DNA of 64,000 bases from Mauremys mutica (Eukaryota > Chordata > Testudines > Geoemydidae): NCBI RefSeq assembly GCF_020497125.1, contig NC_059072.1:57322697-57386696 (forward strand), written 5' to 3'. The notes under the pieces were generated by a model, which was not told the origin of the DNA, ran no database searches, and saw nothing but the letters and a program-made list of their open reading frames with translations. This document shows, piece after piece, positions 1 to 9,050 of this stretch. How positions within the stretch are numbered: position 1 is the first letter of the stretch; every line of letters starts with the position of its first letter. The position numbers and the translations under genes are program-made.

Positions 1-204
1 GACCTTTTGTGAAAGAACACCTCAAGCTACCGATTTTTTTCTGGTCTCTTGGGTGGTTGTTTAAGCCACTGTCTACTGTTTCCTTAATTGCAGAACAAGA
101 GCCATAAAGCAGATCACTATTTCCAATGCTGTAATGTTATTTTGGAAGTATATTCTTCTAGAATGGAATAGAGCTGAAAAACGAGTTCAAGGCACAAGTA
201 TTCT

Positions 205-640
205 GAACATTTTTTCTCTCAGGTGCTCGGCTGACTGGTTCTTGCTCACATGCTCAGGGTCTAACTATCGTCATATGTGGGGTCAGGAGGGAATTTTCCC
301 CCAGGTCAGATTGGCTGTGACGCTGGGGGGAGCGGGGGTTCACCTTCCTCATAGAATGTGGGTGCAGGTCACTTGCCAGGATTATCTGGGTACGTCTCAT
401 TTAATCATTTCCCTGGAGGGCCTTGGGCACAGGTGCACCTCAGTCCGTCCTATTCTCTGTCTGTGGCCCATAATAATCTAGTCTTCTGTGGGTCTCATTT
501 ACATTGGTCTGATTTCCATTGCTGGGTTTAGTATGTGCGTGCCAGGTGGTACTGGAGGCCTGTGATATATGGGAGGTCAGACTGATCTGGCGGTCCCTTC
601 TGGCCTTAATCTCTATGACTTGATGTATCTGGATGTCTAG
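205..640 (+). mobile_element. CR1 LINE 3' fragment
   Basis: This is untranslated 3' sequence of a CR1 retrotransposon. It contains tgctcagggtctaac, the phrase ggtcagattggc, and the terminal segment ggtcccttctggcctta followed by tctatgac. The same phrases recur in the CR1 at 42404-44108, and in inverse orientation in other copies here. Only the last 430 bp or so are present, a usual 5' truncation. The ORFs overlapping it are chance frames. Confidence 0.8.
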
Positions 641-724
641 CCAGCCAACCAATCAAATAAAACTGCATTCAAAGATGGGAATAGTGGTGACTAAGGCTTG
701 TTGACACAATTTTTGTTAACTTTC

Positions 725-950
725 TTTTTAATGGAAAATAAGATTTTTGTTTAAATGAAAATGTTCAGAGAAAATGTCTGCTTTTTTTAAAAATATTTTT
801 ATTTTTTGCCAGAAAATTGAAACCTCCAAAACCAACATTTTTTGGCTGAAAACTGAAAAAATTTCAGTAGCTAGAAAATTTGCTGTTTTCCAACAAAGCT
901 GAAATTTTCCACAAAAGGTCCCAAACAAACCATTTTGCAACCAGCTCTAT
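725..950. repeat. AT-rich dispersed repeat, unclassified
   Basis: This is a low-complexity-looking stretch of A- and T-runs in which gaaaattttc-type words alternate with their complements. It ends in a phrase whose complement reads gagctggttgcaaaatgg. A weaker relative lies at 51520-51640. I see no clear terminal repeats and cannot assign a class. It is probably an old non-autonomous transposon. Confidence 0.35.
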
Positions 951-1044
951 TGAGTGACATCTCTATTGAAAGGTACATACATCTTCCTTTCAGATTTCAA
1001 AATATACTATTTGACAGAAAGAAGGACCAAACAGTAAAACTTAC

Positions 1045-1147
1045 GTTGGCATTCTTTACAGCACTTGCCATCCACATATGCAGGAGCAGAATTCAGTAGG
1101 CAATCAGAAAATGGGCAAATCAGTGCTTCACATTGCACAGTACCATT
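1045..1147 (-). CDS. NELL2: NELL2 exon, second half of VWC1
   Basis: This 103-bp exon encodes NGTVQCEALICPFSDC and then APAYVDGKCCKECQ, the C-terminal half of the first VWC domain with its CCxxC ending. The acceptor is ttcccag at 1148-1154 and the donor is a consensus GTAAGT at 1039-1044. It enters in phase 0 from the exon at 8922 and leaves with one base of a split codon, to be completed beyond the left edge. Residues such as ICPFSDC differ slightly from the human-type sequence but keep all cysteines. Confidence 0.94.
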
Positions 1148-2420
1148 CTGGGAAGAAAAAAAAGGTGTTTAAATGTAAAATAAAGTTTTTGCGAAATACA
1201 TGAATTTACAAGCGGTTTCTTAAATGTGAAAAACTCCTCAGCAATACCAAAATAAGTCATATTTACAATGTTTCTCTTAATTATTATTATAAAGAAAGAT
1301 TCAACCCTAAGTCTTTAAAAATATATTACTCCAAGTAAGCTTTTTATATGAGTCTGATGTGTTCATTAAGATGAAAATAGTTTTGCTTGGTAAAAAGAAA
1401 TCTTAAATCATTTGGAGCATAGACATTCTGCCAATCAATTGCAAATTGGTAGATTAGTGTGAAGTATAAAAGCCTCATAGAACAATACTGTGCCTTACAA
1501 TTTTCACATGAAAGACTGAATTCATTTTTAAAAAGATAATAATATCATAGCTGTACGAAAAATCTGAGACAAAAACATAGCATGTATTTAACACTTTATC
1601 TCAATCACAGGCATTTTATCTGACTATATCAGGCAAGGTTTGTTACTGGTAGTTTCTTCTACTTACAACTTCTACTACCTAACAACAAACTGTTAAAAAC
1701 TGAACTGGTAATTTTTTCCCCAGAAATTTGTGGAACAAAAAGACAATAAGCCTAAGAAAAACAGTTGAAGGTATTAAAGACTGCAGCACATCGATCTCGG
1801 GCTTTTGGGCCTACTCCAAAGTGCACTGCAGTCAATGGGAGTCTTTCCATTGATTTCTAATGGGCTTTGGATCAGGCATTTAATGAATGTTTTAAAATGG
1901 ATGTGCATTAACCAAGACATTATAATCTGGTACTTGCAAAGATACATGCAATTAATTCTGGAATGTTGGTACCTGAGGGGATCTTCCATCCACCTTAAAA
2001 CAAACCCTTTTTTATTTGTGGTATAATAGGACATGCATACAGCACTGACATTTTACATTTTATTACATGTTGATCTAGATGTAACCAAAGAAGACTTAAT
2101 GGAATCAGGAACAAGGGATCCATTAAATCATCTGCTAAGAACAACACTATATTTATAGTATACGAAAGAACCAGGGAATTAATTATCCAGAAAAACAGTC
2201 TGTAATACAATACTTGGAGAAAACTTGATGGGGTAAGCATATTGCTTCCAATACAGTTCTTACTTTACCTAGCATCCTCCTAGGCATGCAAGAAAAATGG
2301 GGCAAAACTACATATGCTGATCCTGCTGAAAAAAAAAATATAAAACATTTTTAATACACTGTGGTTCTTTACAAAAGCAGGTTTGCTAGCACTTGATTGT
2401 TGCCACCTTGAGAAAAAACA
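1148..2420. other. NELL2 intron, little recognisable
   Basis: AT-rich intronic DNA. The only structured segment I see is a degenerate palindrome around 1788-1885 with gtcaatgggag, tccattgatttc and gggctttggatcaggc, one of the recurrent cAATGG-type palindromes of this window. No exon, promoter or other transposon is supported. Confidence 0.5.
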
Positions 2421-2437
2421 GTTACTCACCTTTGTAA

Positions 2438-2640
2438 CTGTTCTTCGAGATGTGTTACTCATATCCATTCCAATTAGGTGTGTGCGTGCCACATGCACGG
2501 CCATCAGAGAATTTTTACCATAGCAACACCCAGTGGATTGGCTGTGGAGCCCCCTGGAGTGATGCCTTCATGGCGCTCGATATATACCCCAGCCGACCCA
2601 GCCCCTCCTCAGTTCCTTCTTGCCGGCTACTCCAACAGAG
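2438..2640 (-). repeat. DIRS terminal inverted repeat, left (element 3' end)
   Basis: Read inverted against 8325-8568, this matches over some 200 bp: gttcttcgag, tcatatccattccaattagg, gcacggccatcagag, tagcaacacccagtgg, tcggctgtggagctcc-like and gctcgatatataccccagcc. Matches are interrupted mainly by CpG-type transitions. The outer 17 bp from 2421 (gttactcacctttgtaa) have no counterpart at the right end but are matched by the internal complementary region. Confidence 0.9.
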
Positions 2641-2654
2641 AGGAAGGGGGGCGG

Positions 2655-2768
2655 GTTTGGAATGGATATGAGCAACACATCTCAAAGAACAACAGTTACA
2701 AAGGTGAGTAATAGTTTTTTCTTCTTCGAGTGAATGCTCATATTGATTCCAATTTGGTAACTCCCAAG
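2655..2768. repeat. DIRS internal complementary region
   Basis: The first half (2658-2712) is the reverse complement of the extreme left terminus, from ggaatggatatgagcaacac through aacagttacaaaggtgagta. The second half (2728-2765, cttcttcgagtgaatgctca then ttgattccaa) is the complement of the extreme right terminus. A joined pair of end complements beside the recombinase gene is diagnostic of DIRS elements. It is thought to template completion of both ends during circular cDNA formation. Confidence 0.88.
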
Positions 2769-2774
2769 TCTTAC

Positions 2775-3944
2775 CTAGGCGGTGGGGTCGGCGTGAAGCA
2801 ATGTGGACTGAAGTACTGCTGTACCAAAAGCTGTGTGCTGGACAATGGTGTAGTGTGAAGCGAAAATATGCACCGAAGACCAAGTCGCTGCCCTGCAGAT
2901 CTCCGACAACGAGGTCTGGGACCTTGTGGAGTGAGCAGTGAGGGGCGGGGGCGGTACACTGTCCAGATCATAGCAAGCACGGATGCAGGATGTGATCCAT
3001 GAAGAGATCTGTTGAGAGGAGATGGGGAGGCCCTTCATCCAGTCCACCACTGCAACGAAGAGCTGGGTCGTCTTCCTGAACTGCTTCGTACGCTTAATGT
3101 AGAAGGCAAGGGTCCTACAGACATAGATGGAGTGCAGCCGCTGCTCCTGGTGACTGGCATGCAGTTTTGGATAAAAAAACAGAAGAAAAATGTCCTGGCT
3201 GATATGGAAGGCTGATACCACCTTGGAAAGAAAGGCCAGGTGAGGTCGAAGCTGCACCTTATCTTTATGGAAGATCATGTAAGGTGGTTCCGAGGTAAGG
3301 GCTCTCAGCTCGGAGACACACAGCGCCGACGTCATAGCAACAAGGAAATCAGTTTTCCTGGAGAGGTAGAGAAGGGAGCAGGTGGCCAGCGGCTCGAATG
3401 GCGGCCCCATGAGTCTGGAGAGGGTCAGATTGAGGTACCATGTGGGAACTGGCTGTCGAACTTGTGGGTAGAGATGGTCCAGGCCCTTGAGGAACCTGCC
3501 AACCATGGGATTGGCAAAGACAGAGCAGCCATTCGCACCCGGGTGAAAAGCCGAGATGGCTGCCAGGTGAACTCTGACAGAAGATGCCGCCAGGCCCTGC
3601 TGTTTTAGGTCCAGGAGATACTCTAAAATGACAGGCACGGACGCCTGGAGAGGGGGGGTGTTGCGCTGAGTGCACCAGCATGAAAACCGCCTCCACTTAG
3701 CTGTATATGTGGCCCAAGTAGAGGGCTTCCTGCTGCCCAATAGTACTTGCTGTACAGATTCCAAAGAGAGAAGTTCTGAAGGGTTTAGCCACACAGCATA
3801 CATGCCGTGAGGTGGAGAGACCGTAGGTCGGGATGGCAGAGGCGACCGTGATCCTGAGTAATCAGGTCTGGAAGAAGAGGCAATGGGACTGGAGCATCCA
3901 CAGTGAGCTCGAATAGCGTGGTGTACCAATACTGTCTGGGCCAC
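2775..3944 (-). CDS. DIRS tyrosine recombinase (integrase), probably inactive
   Basis: This open frame of 389 codons lies downstream of, and overlaps by 160 bp, the RT-RNase H frame, as usual for DIRS. The N-terminal SAM-like part contains STWATYTAKWRRFSCWC and LLDLKQQGLAASSVRVHLA, typical of this recombinase family. The catalytic part keeps the H-x-x-R box (AHSTRS), a Trp in place of the second His (ATWSS) as DIRS proteins have, and the Tyr nucleophile in SHYTIV. The first catalytic Arg, which should precede VSEL, is Cys (ALCVSEL, codon TGT), consistent with CpG decay of CGT. The frame is otherwise open, so loss of activity is recent. It would cut and join circular cDNA at short GTT-like sites. 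Confidence 0.88.
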   Translation of the reverse strand: MAQTVLVHHAIRAHCGCSSPIASSSRPDYSGSRSPLPSRPTVSPPHGMYAVWLNPSELLSLESVQQVLLGSRKPSTWATYTAKWRRFSCWCTQRNTPPLQASVPVILEYLLDLKQQGLAASSVRVHLAAISAFHPGANGCSVFANPMVGRFLKGLDHLYPQVRQPVPTWYLNLTLSRLMGPPFEPLATCSLLYLSRKTDFLVAMTSALCVSELRALTSEPPYMIFHKDKVQLRPHLAFLSKVVSAFHISQDIFLLFFYPKLHASHQEQRLHSIYVCRTLAFYIKRTKQFRKTTQLFVAVVDWMKGLPISSQQISSWITSCIRACYDLDSVPPPPLTAHSTRSQTSLSEICRAATWSSVHIFASHYTIVQHTAFGTAVLQSTLLHADPTA

Positions 3945-5605
3945 ACCAAATCACTCACACCCTGTCCCTGCGCACTTTGAGCAAGACCCTGTGCACAAGG
4001 GGGAATGGGGGCGTAAAACAGTCGACTCGTCCACGGGAGCAGGAAAGCATCTGTGAGAGAGCCCAGGGAGAGGCCTTGGAGGGAGCAGAAAGCCGGGCAT
4101 TTCCGATTGCTGAGGGAGGCAAATAGGCCAACCTGGGGAAACCCCCACCTTCGGAAGATGGGGTGGATGACATCTGGTCGTAGCGACCACTCGTGGGAGC
4201 AGACAGACCTGCTCAGGTGGTCCGCCAGTGTGTTCTGGGCCCCGAGTAGAAAGAACGCCACCAGGTGAATGGAGTGGGCTATGCAGAATTCCCACAGTTG
4301 AACAGCCTCCAGACAGAGGGGGGAGGAATGGGTCCCCCCTTGCTTGTTAATGTAGAACATGGCCATGGTGTTGTCTGTGAGGACCATCACACAGAAACCC
4401 TGCAGTCGCTCCTGGAAGACTTGACAGGCCAGGTATTCCGCCATTAGCTCCCGGATGTTGATATGAAGGGAGAGCATGGACGGGGGCCATAGGCCCAGCG
4501 TCTGAATGTCCCCAAGGTGGGCGCCCCTTCCCAGGGCTGACGCATCTGTGACCAGGGACAAGGAGGGCTGTGGGCTGTGAAAAGGGACTCCTTCACAGAC
4601 CGCCCGGGGATCTAGCCACCAGCGGAGAGAGGCCAGGACCCGCTCCGGGATGGTGACAACCAAGTTCAGGTTGTCTCAACCTGGGCAATAGACTGATGCC
4701 AGCCAGGCTTGTAATGGGCGGAGTCTAAGTCTGGTGTGCCTGGTTACATATGTGCAGGAAGCCATGTGGCTGAGAAGACTCAAGCAACTTCTTGCCAACA
4801 AGGTTGGGAAGCTCTGAAGGCTCCAGACGAGGGCCACTATAGCCTGGAAACAAGCATCTGGCAGGAGGGCTCGTGCCTGCATGGAGTCCAGAACTGTCCC
4901 AATGAATTCTATTCTCTGGGTCGGTTCTAGTGTCAACATTGCCATGTTGAGAAGGAGGCCTAGCCAACTAAATGTGTCCATGACCAAGCGAAGGTGGGAC
5001 TGCACTTGTTCTATGGTGTGTCCCCGGATAAGCCAGTCATCAAGGTAAGGGTATACCTGCACCCGCCGTCAACCAAGGAAGGCCGTCATGACCGCCATAC
5101 ATTTGGTGAACACTTGGGGGAACGTAGAGAGACCAAAGGGAAGGGCCGTGAACTGACAGTGTTCGCAGTTGACCACAAAGTGGAGGAAGCGTCTGTGCGC
5201 TGGATGAATCGCTATGTGGAAATACGCATCCTTCATGTCAAAGGCGGCATACCAGTCTCCAGGATCCAGGGAAGGTATAATGGTGCTCATGAAGACCATG
5301 CGGAACTTCAACTTTACCATGAACTTGTTGAGTCCGCGTAGGTCCAGAATGGGCCAAAGCCCGCCCTTTGCCTTGGGGATTAGGAAATACCGGGAGTAAA
5401 ACCTCCTGCCCCTTAGCTCCCTTGGAACTGCCTCGATTGCCCCCATGGCGAGGAGCATCTGAACCTCCTGAATAAGGAGTTGCTCGTGAGAAGGGTCCCT
5501 GAAGAGGGACAGGGAAGGAGAGTGGGAGGGCAGAGAGGAAGAAAATTGGAGAGAGTATCCCACTTCCACCATGCGGAGGACCCAGTGGTCTATGGTTATC
5601 TGAGA
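3785..5605 (-). pseudogene. DIRS reverse transcriptase-RNase H-methyltransferase, two internal TGA stops
   Basis: One reading frame runs from about 5605 to 3785, interrupted by TGA at 5069-5071 and 4676-4678. In order it holds the RT fingers/palm (AFDMKDAYFHIAIHPAHRRF, FTALPFGLSTFPQVFT), the catalytic YPYLDDW box just after the first stop, and RNase H with DASALGRGAHLG, NIRELMAE, LTDNTMAMFYINKQGG and NTLADHLSR. A post-RNase H segment follows (HEWSLRPDVIHPIFRRWGF, LFASLSNRKCPAFCS), which in DIRS elements leads into an adenine-methyltransferase-like domain. Catalytic acidic residues appear intact. Both stops can be explained by C-to-T change of CGA. The 3' end overlaps the recombinase frame. 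Confidence 0.88.
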
Positions 5606-8200
5606 TCAAGCATGGTGGAAATGGGATAAACGATTCAAGAAAGGTGGGGCAGGATCCTGAACAAGGTCTGGTATGCCGTCCTCTGGCGTCCCTTCAAAAG
5701 GCCTGTTTTGAGCCAGACAAAGACTTGGTCGGGCCCTGGCCTTGTCCTGATGGGGGGTTGGAGGGCTTCCTCCTGCCATTACATCCCTGCCACCTATAGA
5801 AATCCTGCCTTGAGGAGGATACGAGCGTTGTTGTGACTGCTGAGGCTTGAAGGGTTTCCACTGGGTAGCTGGTGTGTACATGCCCAGGGACTTCATTATC
5901 GCCCTTGAGTCCTCAAGGTTTTGTAGCCTTAAATCTGTTTTTTCCAAAAATAGGCCCTCTCCATCAAAGGGGAGATCCTGTAGTGTTTGCTGAAATTCTG
6001 GTGGCAGACCGGAGGCTTGCAGCCAGGAGATATGCCTCATCGCAATCCCTGAGGACAAACTACATGCAGCAGAGTCTGCAGCATCCAGCGAGACCTGCAG
6101 AGAGGTCTGTGCCACTATTTTGCCCTCTTCTGCCAAAGCCCCAAACTCCTCTCTGGACTCAGGAGGTACTAACTCCTTAAACTTCAGAATGGAGTTCCAG
6201 GAGTTAAAATTGTAATGGCTCAGGAGCACCTGCTGATTAGCAATCCTGAGCTGAAGTCTCCCTGAGGAGTAAACTTTGTGTCCAAACAAATCACGGTACT
6301 TGGCATCCTTCGATTTGGGTGCTGGGGCCTGCTGGCCGTGCCGGTCTCTTTCGTTCACTGATGCCACCATGAGTGAACAGGGCTGTGGGTGGGTGAACAG
6401 ATAATCATACCCCTTTGAGGGGACAAAGTATTTCCGATCTACTCCCTTAGCAGTTGGGGGAATGGACGCAGGTGTCTGATAGATTGTTCTGGCGGTGGTT
6501 TAGATGGTCCGAATAAGGGGTAGGACCACCCTTGATGGAGCCTCCATGGACAGAATATCCAGATGGGGGGGTCCTCCACCTCTACCACCTCCTCCGCCTG
6601 CAGGTTCATATTCCACACCACCCTGCACAGGAGGTCCTGGTGGGCACGGAGGTCTATCTGAAGCGGACCCAAGACTGTAGCGCCTGCCACCACCTTGTCG
6701 GGTGAGGAGGAGGAAGGTCACAGGGGGAAGAGGGTCATCTAGGGCCTCTTGTGGAGCTGGGCCCAGCTGTCCTGTGCCAGCCACCTCAGGACCTGAACCA
6801 GGAACCGGTGTTGGAGGAGGTCCTGTAGCAGGGAGAGAAGCTGCCATGGTCTCCTGCCTCCTTGGGTGGGCCGACTGCGGTAGCTTCTGGCACTCATGGC
6901 TCGGACAGGGCTGATCGAGAAGACCCAGACACAGCACCCTGGGCCTGATGGCATGCCCAGGGCATCCAGAACGGCCACTGAGTGGGCCCTTGAACGGGAC
7001 CTTGCTCCTGTGCCTGCCAATGCCCAGCCCCTGACTCTAGGCGGCTATGGTCCAAATGGTGGCGTTTGGAGAAACGCAACCCCGCCTCCAATCGTGAAGA
7101 ACGAGAAGTGGAATGTGAGGGTCATGGTGGTGCCAAGAGGATCTGCGCCAGGTAGCATCGACGAGGCGATGGCAAACAGTGCCGTGATGATGGAGAACGG
7201 TGACGGGACCTGGACCAGTACTGGGACCTGGAACGGTGCCTGGATCTAGAGCTGGGCCGAGATGATGACCAGCACCGAGAATGGCGTCAGCTCCAGGATC
7301 TGCTCCTCAACAGCGACCGGCAGGCAGATCTGTGCCGCAGCCAAGACCAGTGCTGGAAGTCGGAGCAGTGCTGCAAGTACGACCGGTACTGCGAGTACAA
7401 TCGGCACCACGAAGGAGAGCGGTGTCAGGACTGCGAGCGGTGTTGGGAGCGGGAGCAGTGCCGAGAGTGGGAGTGGTGCCGCGGCTTGACCAACAGTGCC
7501 GGTGGGTGGATTAGGGCCGGCTTGCCCTGGGACACTGCCACACGTACAGGAACCAGTGCCTTGGCATGAGGCTGAGGGAATACCGATGCCATCATGGCAA
7601 TAAGATCCCATGCAGCCAGGTATCCAGGCTGGATGGCAACTGGACCTCAACCATGCTGCGTGTCGGGGAGTCCAGAGGCACTGGACTCGACAGCTGTCCC
7701 CTTGGGGCCAGAGTCAATGGTGCCAAAGCCATAGTCTGTGCCCTTAGATGCTCCCCTGCAGGACGCGTCTCCACAGGCGGTTCCAGAGAGGCTGGTCTCT
7801 GAAGAGGCAGGCCACCCTTTTCAGCTTCTGGTGCCACTTCTGGCCAGGAGAATGGGAGCGTTGCCGGGCCGATGATGTCGGTTGCAGTGCCGGGTAGCGT
7901 CGGTGCCGCGGGTCTCGGTCAGAGTCCAACCACGGTGTAGCTTCTACTGGTGCTGCCGGGGCTCTGCGCACCGAGGCGCTCAGTGCCGGATCTTGGCATG
8001 CTGCAGGAGGCTGAGAGCTAAGGACCGCCTCCATGAGGAGCTGTTTTAAATGAAAGTCCCGCTCCTTCTTAGTCCGGCGACGAAACTGGTCTGCTTGATA
8101 AGACTCCCCCAGACACTTCAGGCAAGAGTCATGGGGGTCGCCCATTGGCATGGGCTTAGAGCAGGAACCACAGGGCTTACATCCGGAGCCTTGGGCATGA
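5606..8200 (-). pseudogene. DIRS gag-like region, frameshifted
   Basis: The N-terminal part (about 8200-7744) has a cysteine cluster CKPCGSC followed by DPHDSCLKCLGE, the zinc-binding start typical of DIRS gag proteins. The middle (about 7650-7000) is rich in Ser-Arg/His-Arg codons but broken between frames. The C-terminal part (6370-5606) is open and carries LLSHYNFNSWNSILKF, SLDAADSAACSLSSGIAM and ASGLPPEFQQTLQDLPF, the conserved structural domain of this gag family. It shares the frame of the polymerase and is separated from it by TGA at 5606-5608 in a position where the family usually reads Trp. At least two frameshifts separate the parts. No good ATG lies upstream of the first cysteine cluster, so the true start is uncertain. 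Confidence 0.8.
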
Positions 8201-8242
8201 GCCCAAGAGAAAAATCGGGAAGGAGGGGAAACACCCCCACCC

Positions 8243-8322
8243 CACTAATACGAACTATAACTATCAACAACTATAACTATTAACTATTAACTGTGAACTA
8301 TTAACTATTAACTGTAAACTAT
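8243..8322. repeat. Short tandem repeat of ACTATTA/ACTATAA units in DIRS leader
   Basis: About 80 bp built from units such as aactata, aactattaact and aactgtgaact, within the DIRS 5' region between the terminal repeat and gag. Repeat units alternate 7 and 11-12 bases. It could be leader sequence with a structural role or slippage-grown DNA, and I cannot distinguish these. Confidence 0.6.
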
Positions 8323-8324
8323 GC

Positions 8325-8568
8325 TAGGGAGAATGGAGAGCAGCGAAGCAGGACTCCACAATTCCAATGACCATCACGGGCGGTAAGAAGGAACTGAGGA
8401 GGCACTGGGTCGGCTGGGGTATATATCGAGCACCATGAAGGTGCCACTCTTGGGAGCTCCACAGCCGACCCACTGGGTGTTGCTAGGCTAAAAATTCTCT
8501 GACGGCCGTGCACGCGGCACGCACACACCTAATTGGAATTGATATGAGCAAACACTCGAAGAATAACT
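8325..8568 (-). repeat. DIRS terminal inverted repeat, right (element 5' end)
   Basis: This is the inverted partner of 2438-2640, including gtatatatcgagcaccatga, tgttgctaggctaaaaattc and cacacacctaattggaatt, and ends gaataac at 8568. In DIRS elements the left repeat drives transcription of gag and pol. The tatata box at 8420-8425 on this strand is a plausible core promoter element, by inference only. Confidence 0.88.
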
Positions 8569-8608
8569 GTGAAAGTTTCATCATTATATTCTCATTAAAA
8601 GTGTAGAT

Positions 8609-8865
8609 CAGTGGTTCTGTAGGTTCGGCCGATCATGGCTCCCAGTGGCTGCGGTTTGCTGCTCCAGGCCAATGGGAGCTGCTGGAAGTGGCGCAGGCCG
8701 AGGGACGTACTGGCCGCCGCTTCCAGCAGCTCCCATTGGCCTGGAGCAGCAAATCGTGGCCACTGGGAGCCGCGATCGGCTGAACTTGCAGACGTGACAG
8801 GTACACGGCCCGGCCCGTCAGGGGCTTTCCCTGCTCAAGTGGTGGAACAGGTTTGGGAACCACTG
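8609..8865. mobile_element. hAT-type MITE with near-perfect 8-bp target duplication
   Basis: The 257-bp element starts cagtggttct and ends gggaaccactg, complementary termini typical of hAT. It is flanked by gtgtagat (8601-8608) and gtgtaggt (8866-8873), matching at 7 of 8. Inside is a GC-rich hairpin: the segment with gctgctccaggccaatggga is repeated in inverse orientation with tcccattggcctggagcagc. There is no coding capacity, so it would be mobilised in trans. Relatives lie at 25133-25322 and 60538-60706. Confidence 0.88.
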
Positions 8866-8921
8866 GTGTAGGTAAAGAGGACATCAGGGTCCCTGAGTCT
8901 CTACTCAAATTGTAGCCATAC

Positions 8922-9050
8922 CATGCAAGTGCAGTTCTTACAGCCATCTGTCCAGGATTCAAATTCTCTGTAGGTGGTGCCCTTCATGGTGCAGGTCCTT
9001 TCACAATAGCACTGATCCAATTTTGTCATCCTCTGCTCAGCTCGGGACAG
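8922..9050 (-). CDS. NELL2: NELL2 exon, end of coiled coil and start of VWC1
   Basis: This 129-bp exon of exactly 43 codons begins LSRAEQRMTKLDQCYC, finishing the coiled coil. It then enters the first von Willebrand factor C domain with ERTCTMKGTTYREFESW and DGCKNCTCM. The spaced cysteines are the VWC CxxC pattern. The acceptor is the AG at 9051-9052 and the donor is GTATGG at 8916-8921. The intron immediately after it is the most invaded one: a hAT MITE starts 57 bp away and a full DIRS element about 350 bp away, yet the splice sites are intact. Confidence 0.95.

Larger units (their letters stand above)
2421..8568 (-). mobile_element. DIRS-type tyrosine-recombinase retrotransposon, nearly full length
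   Basis: This is a complete DIRS architecture in reverse orientation. The left terminus (2438-2640) and right terminus (about 8325-8568) are inverted copies of each other, sharing caattaggtgtgtgcgtgcc and the tatataccccagccgaccca region. A gag region, an RT-RNase H-methyltransferase frame and a tyrosine recombinase frame lie between them in the order known for DIRS. Next to the left end is an internal complementary region. DIRS elements replicate through a circular intermediate and insert by recombinase without a target duplication, and none is seen. The coding frames contain three TGA codons and gag frameshifts, so this copy is not autonomous, but the decay is light. Confidence 0.93.

Noticed and set aside
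134..481. 115-codon open frame on the plus strand
   Set aside because: It lies in a CR1 3' untranslated fragment and has no family resemblance.
7246..7650. Separate protein on the minus strand rich in Pro, Val and Leu
   Set aside because: It is an alternative frame across the repetitive part of the DIRS gag; the repeat, not selection, keeps it open.
8243..8322. CRISPR-like array
   Set aside because: Units of 7-12 bp without spacers in a eukaryotic retroelement leader; ordinary tandem repeat.
1045..9050. Assignment of the VWC exons to NELL1
   Set aside because: Segments such as CTMKGTTYREFESW, GCKNCTC and APAYVDGKCCKEC follow NELL2 rather than the corresponding NELL1 region, and the upstream LamG exons agree.
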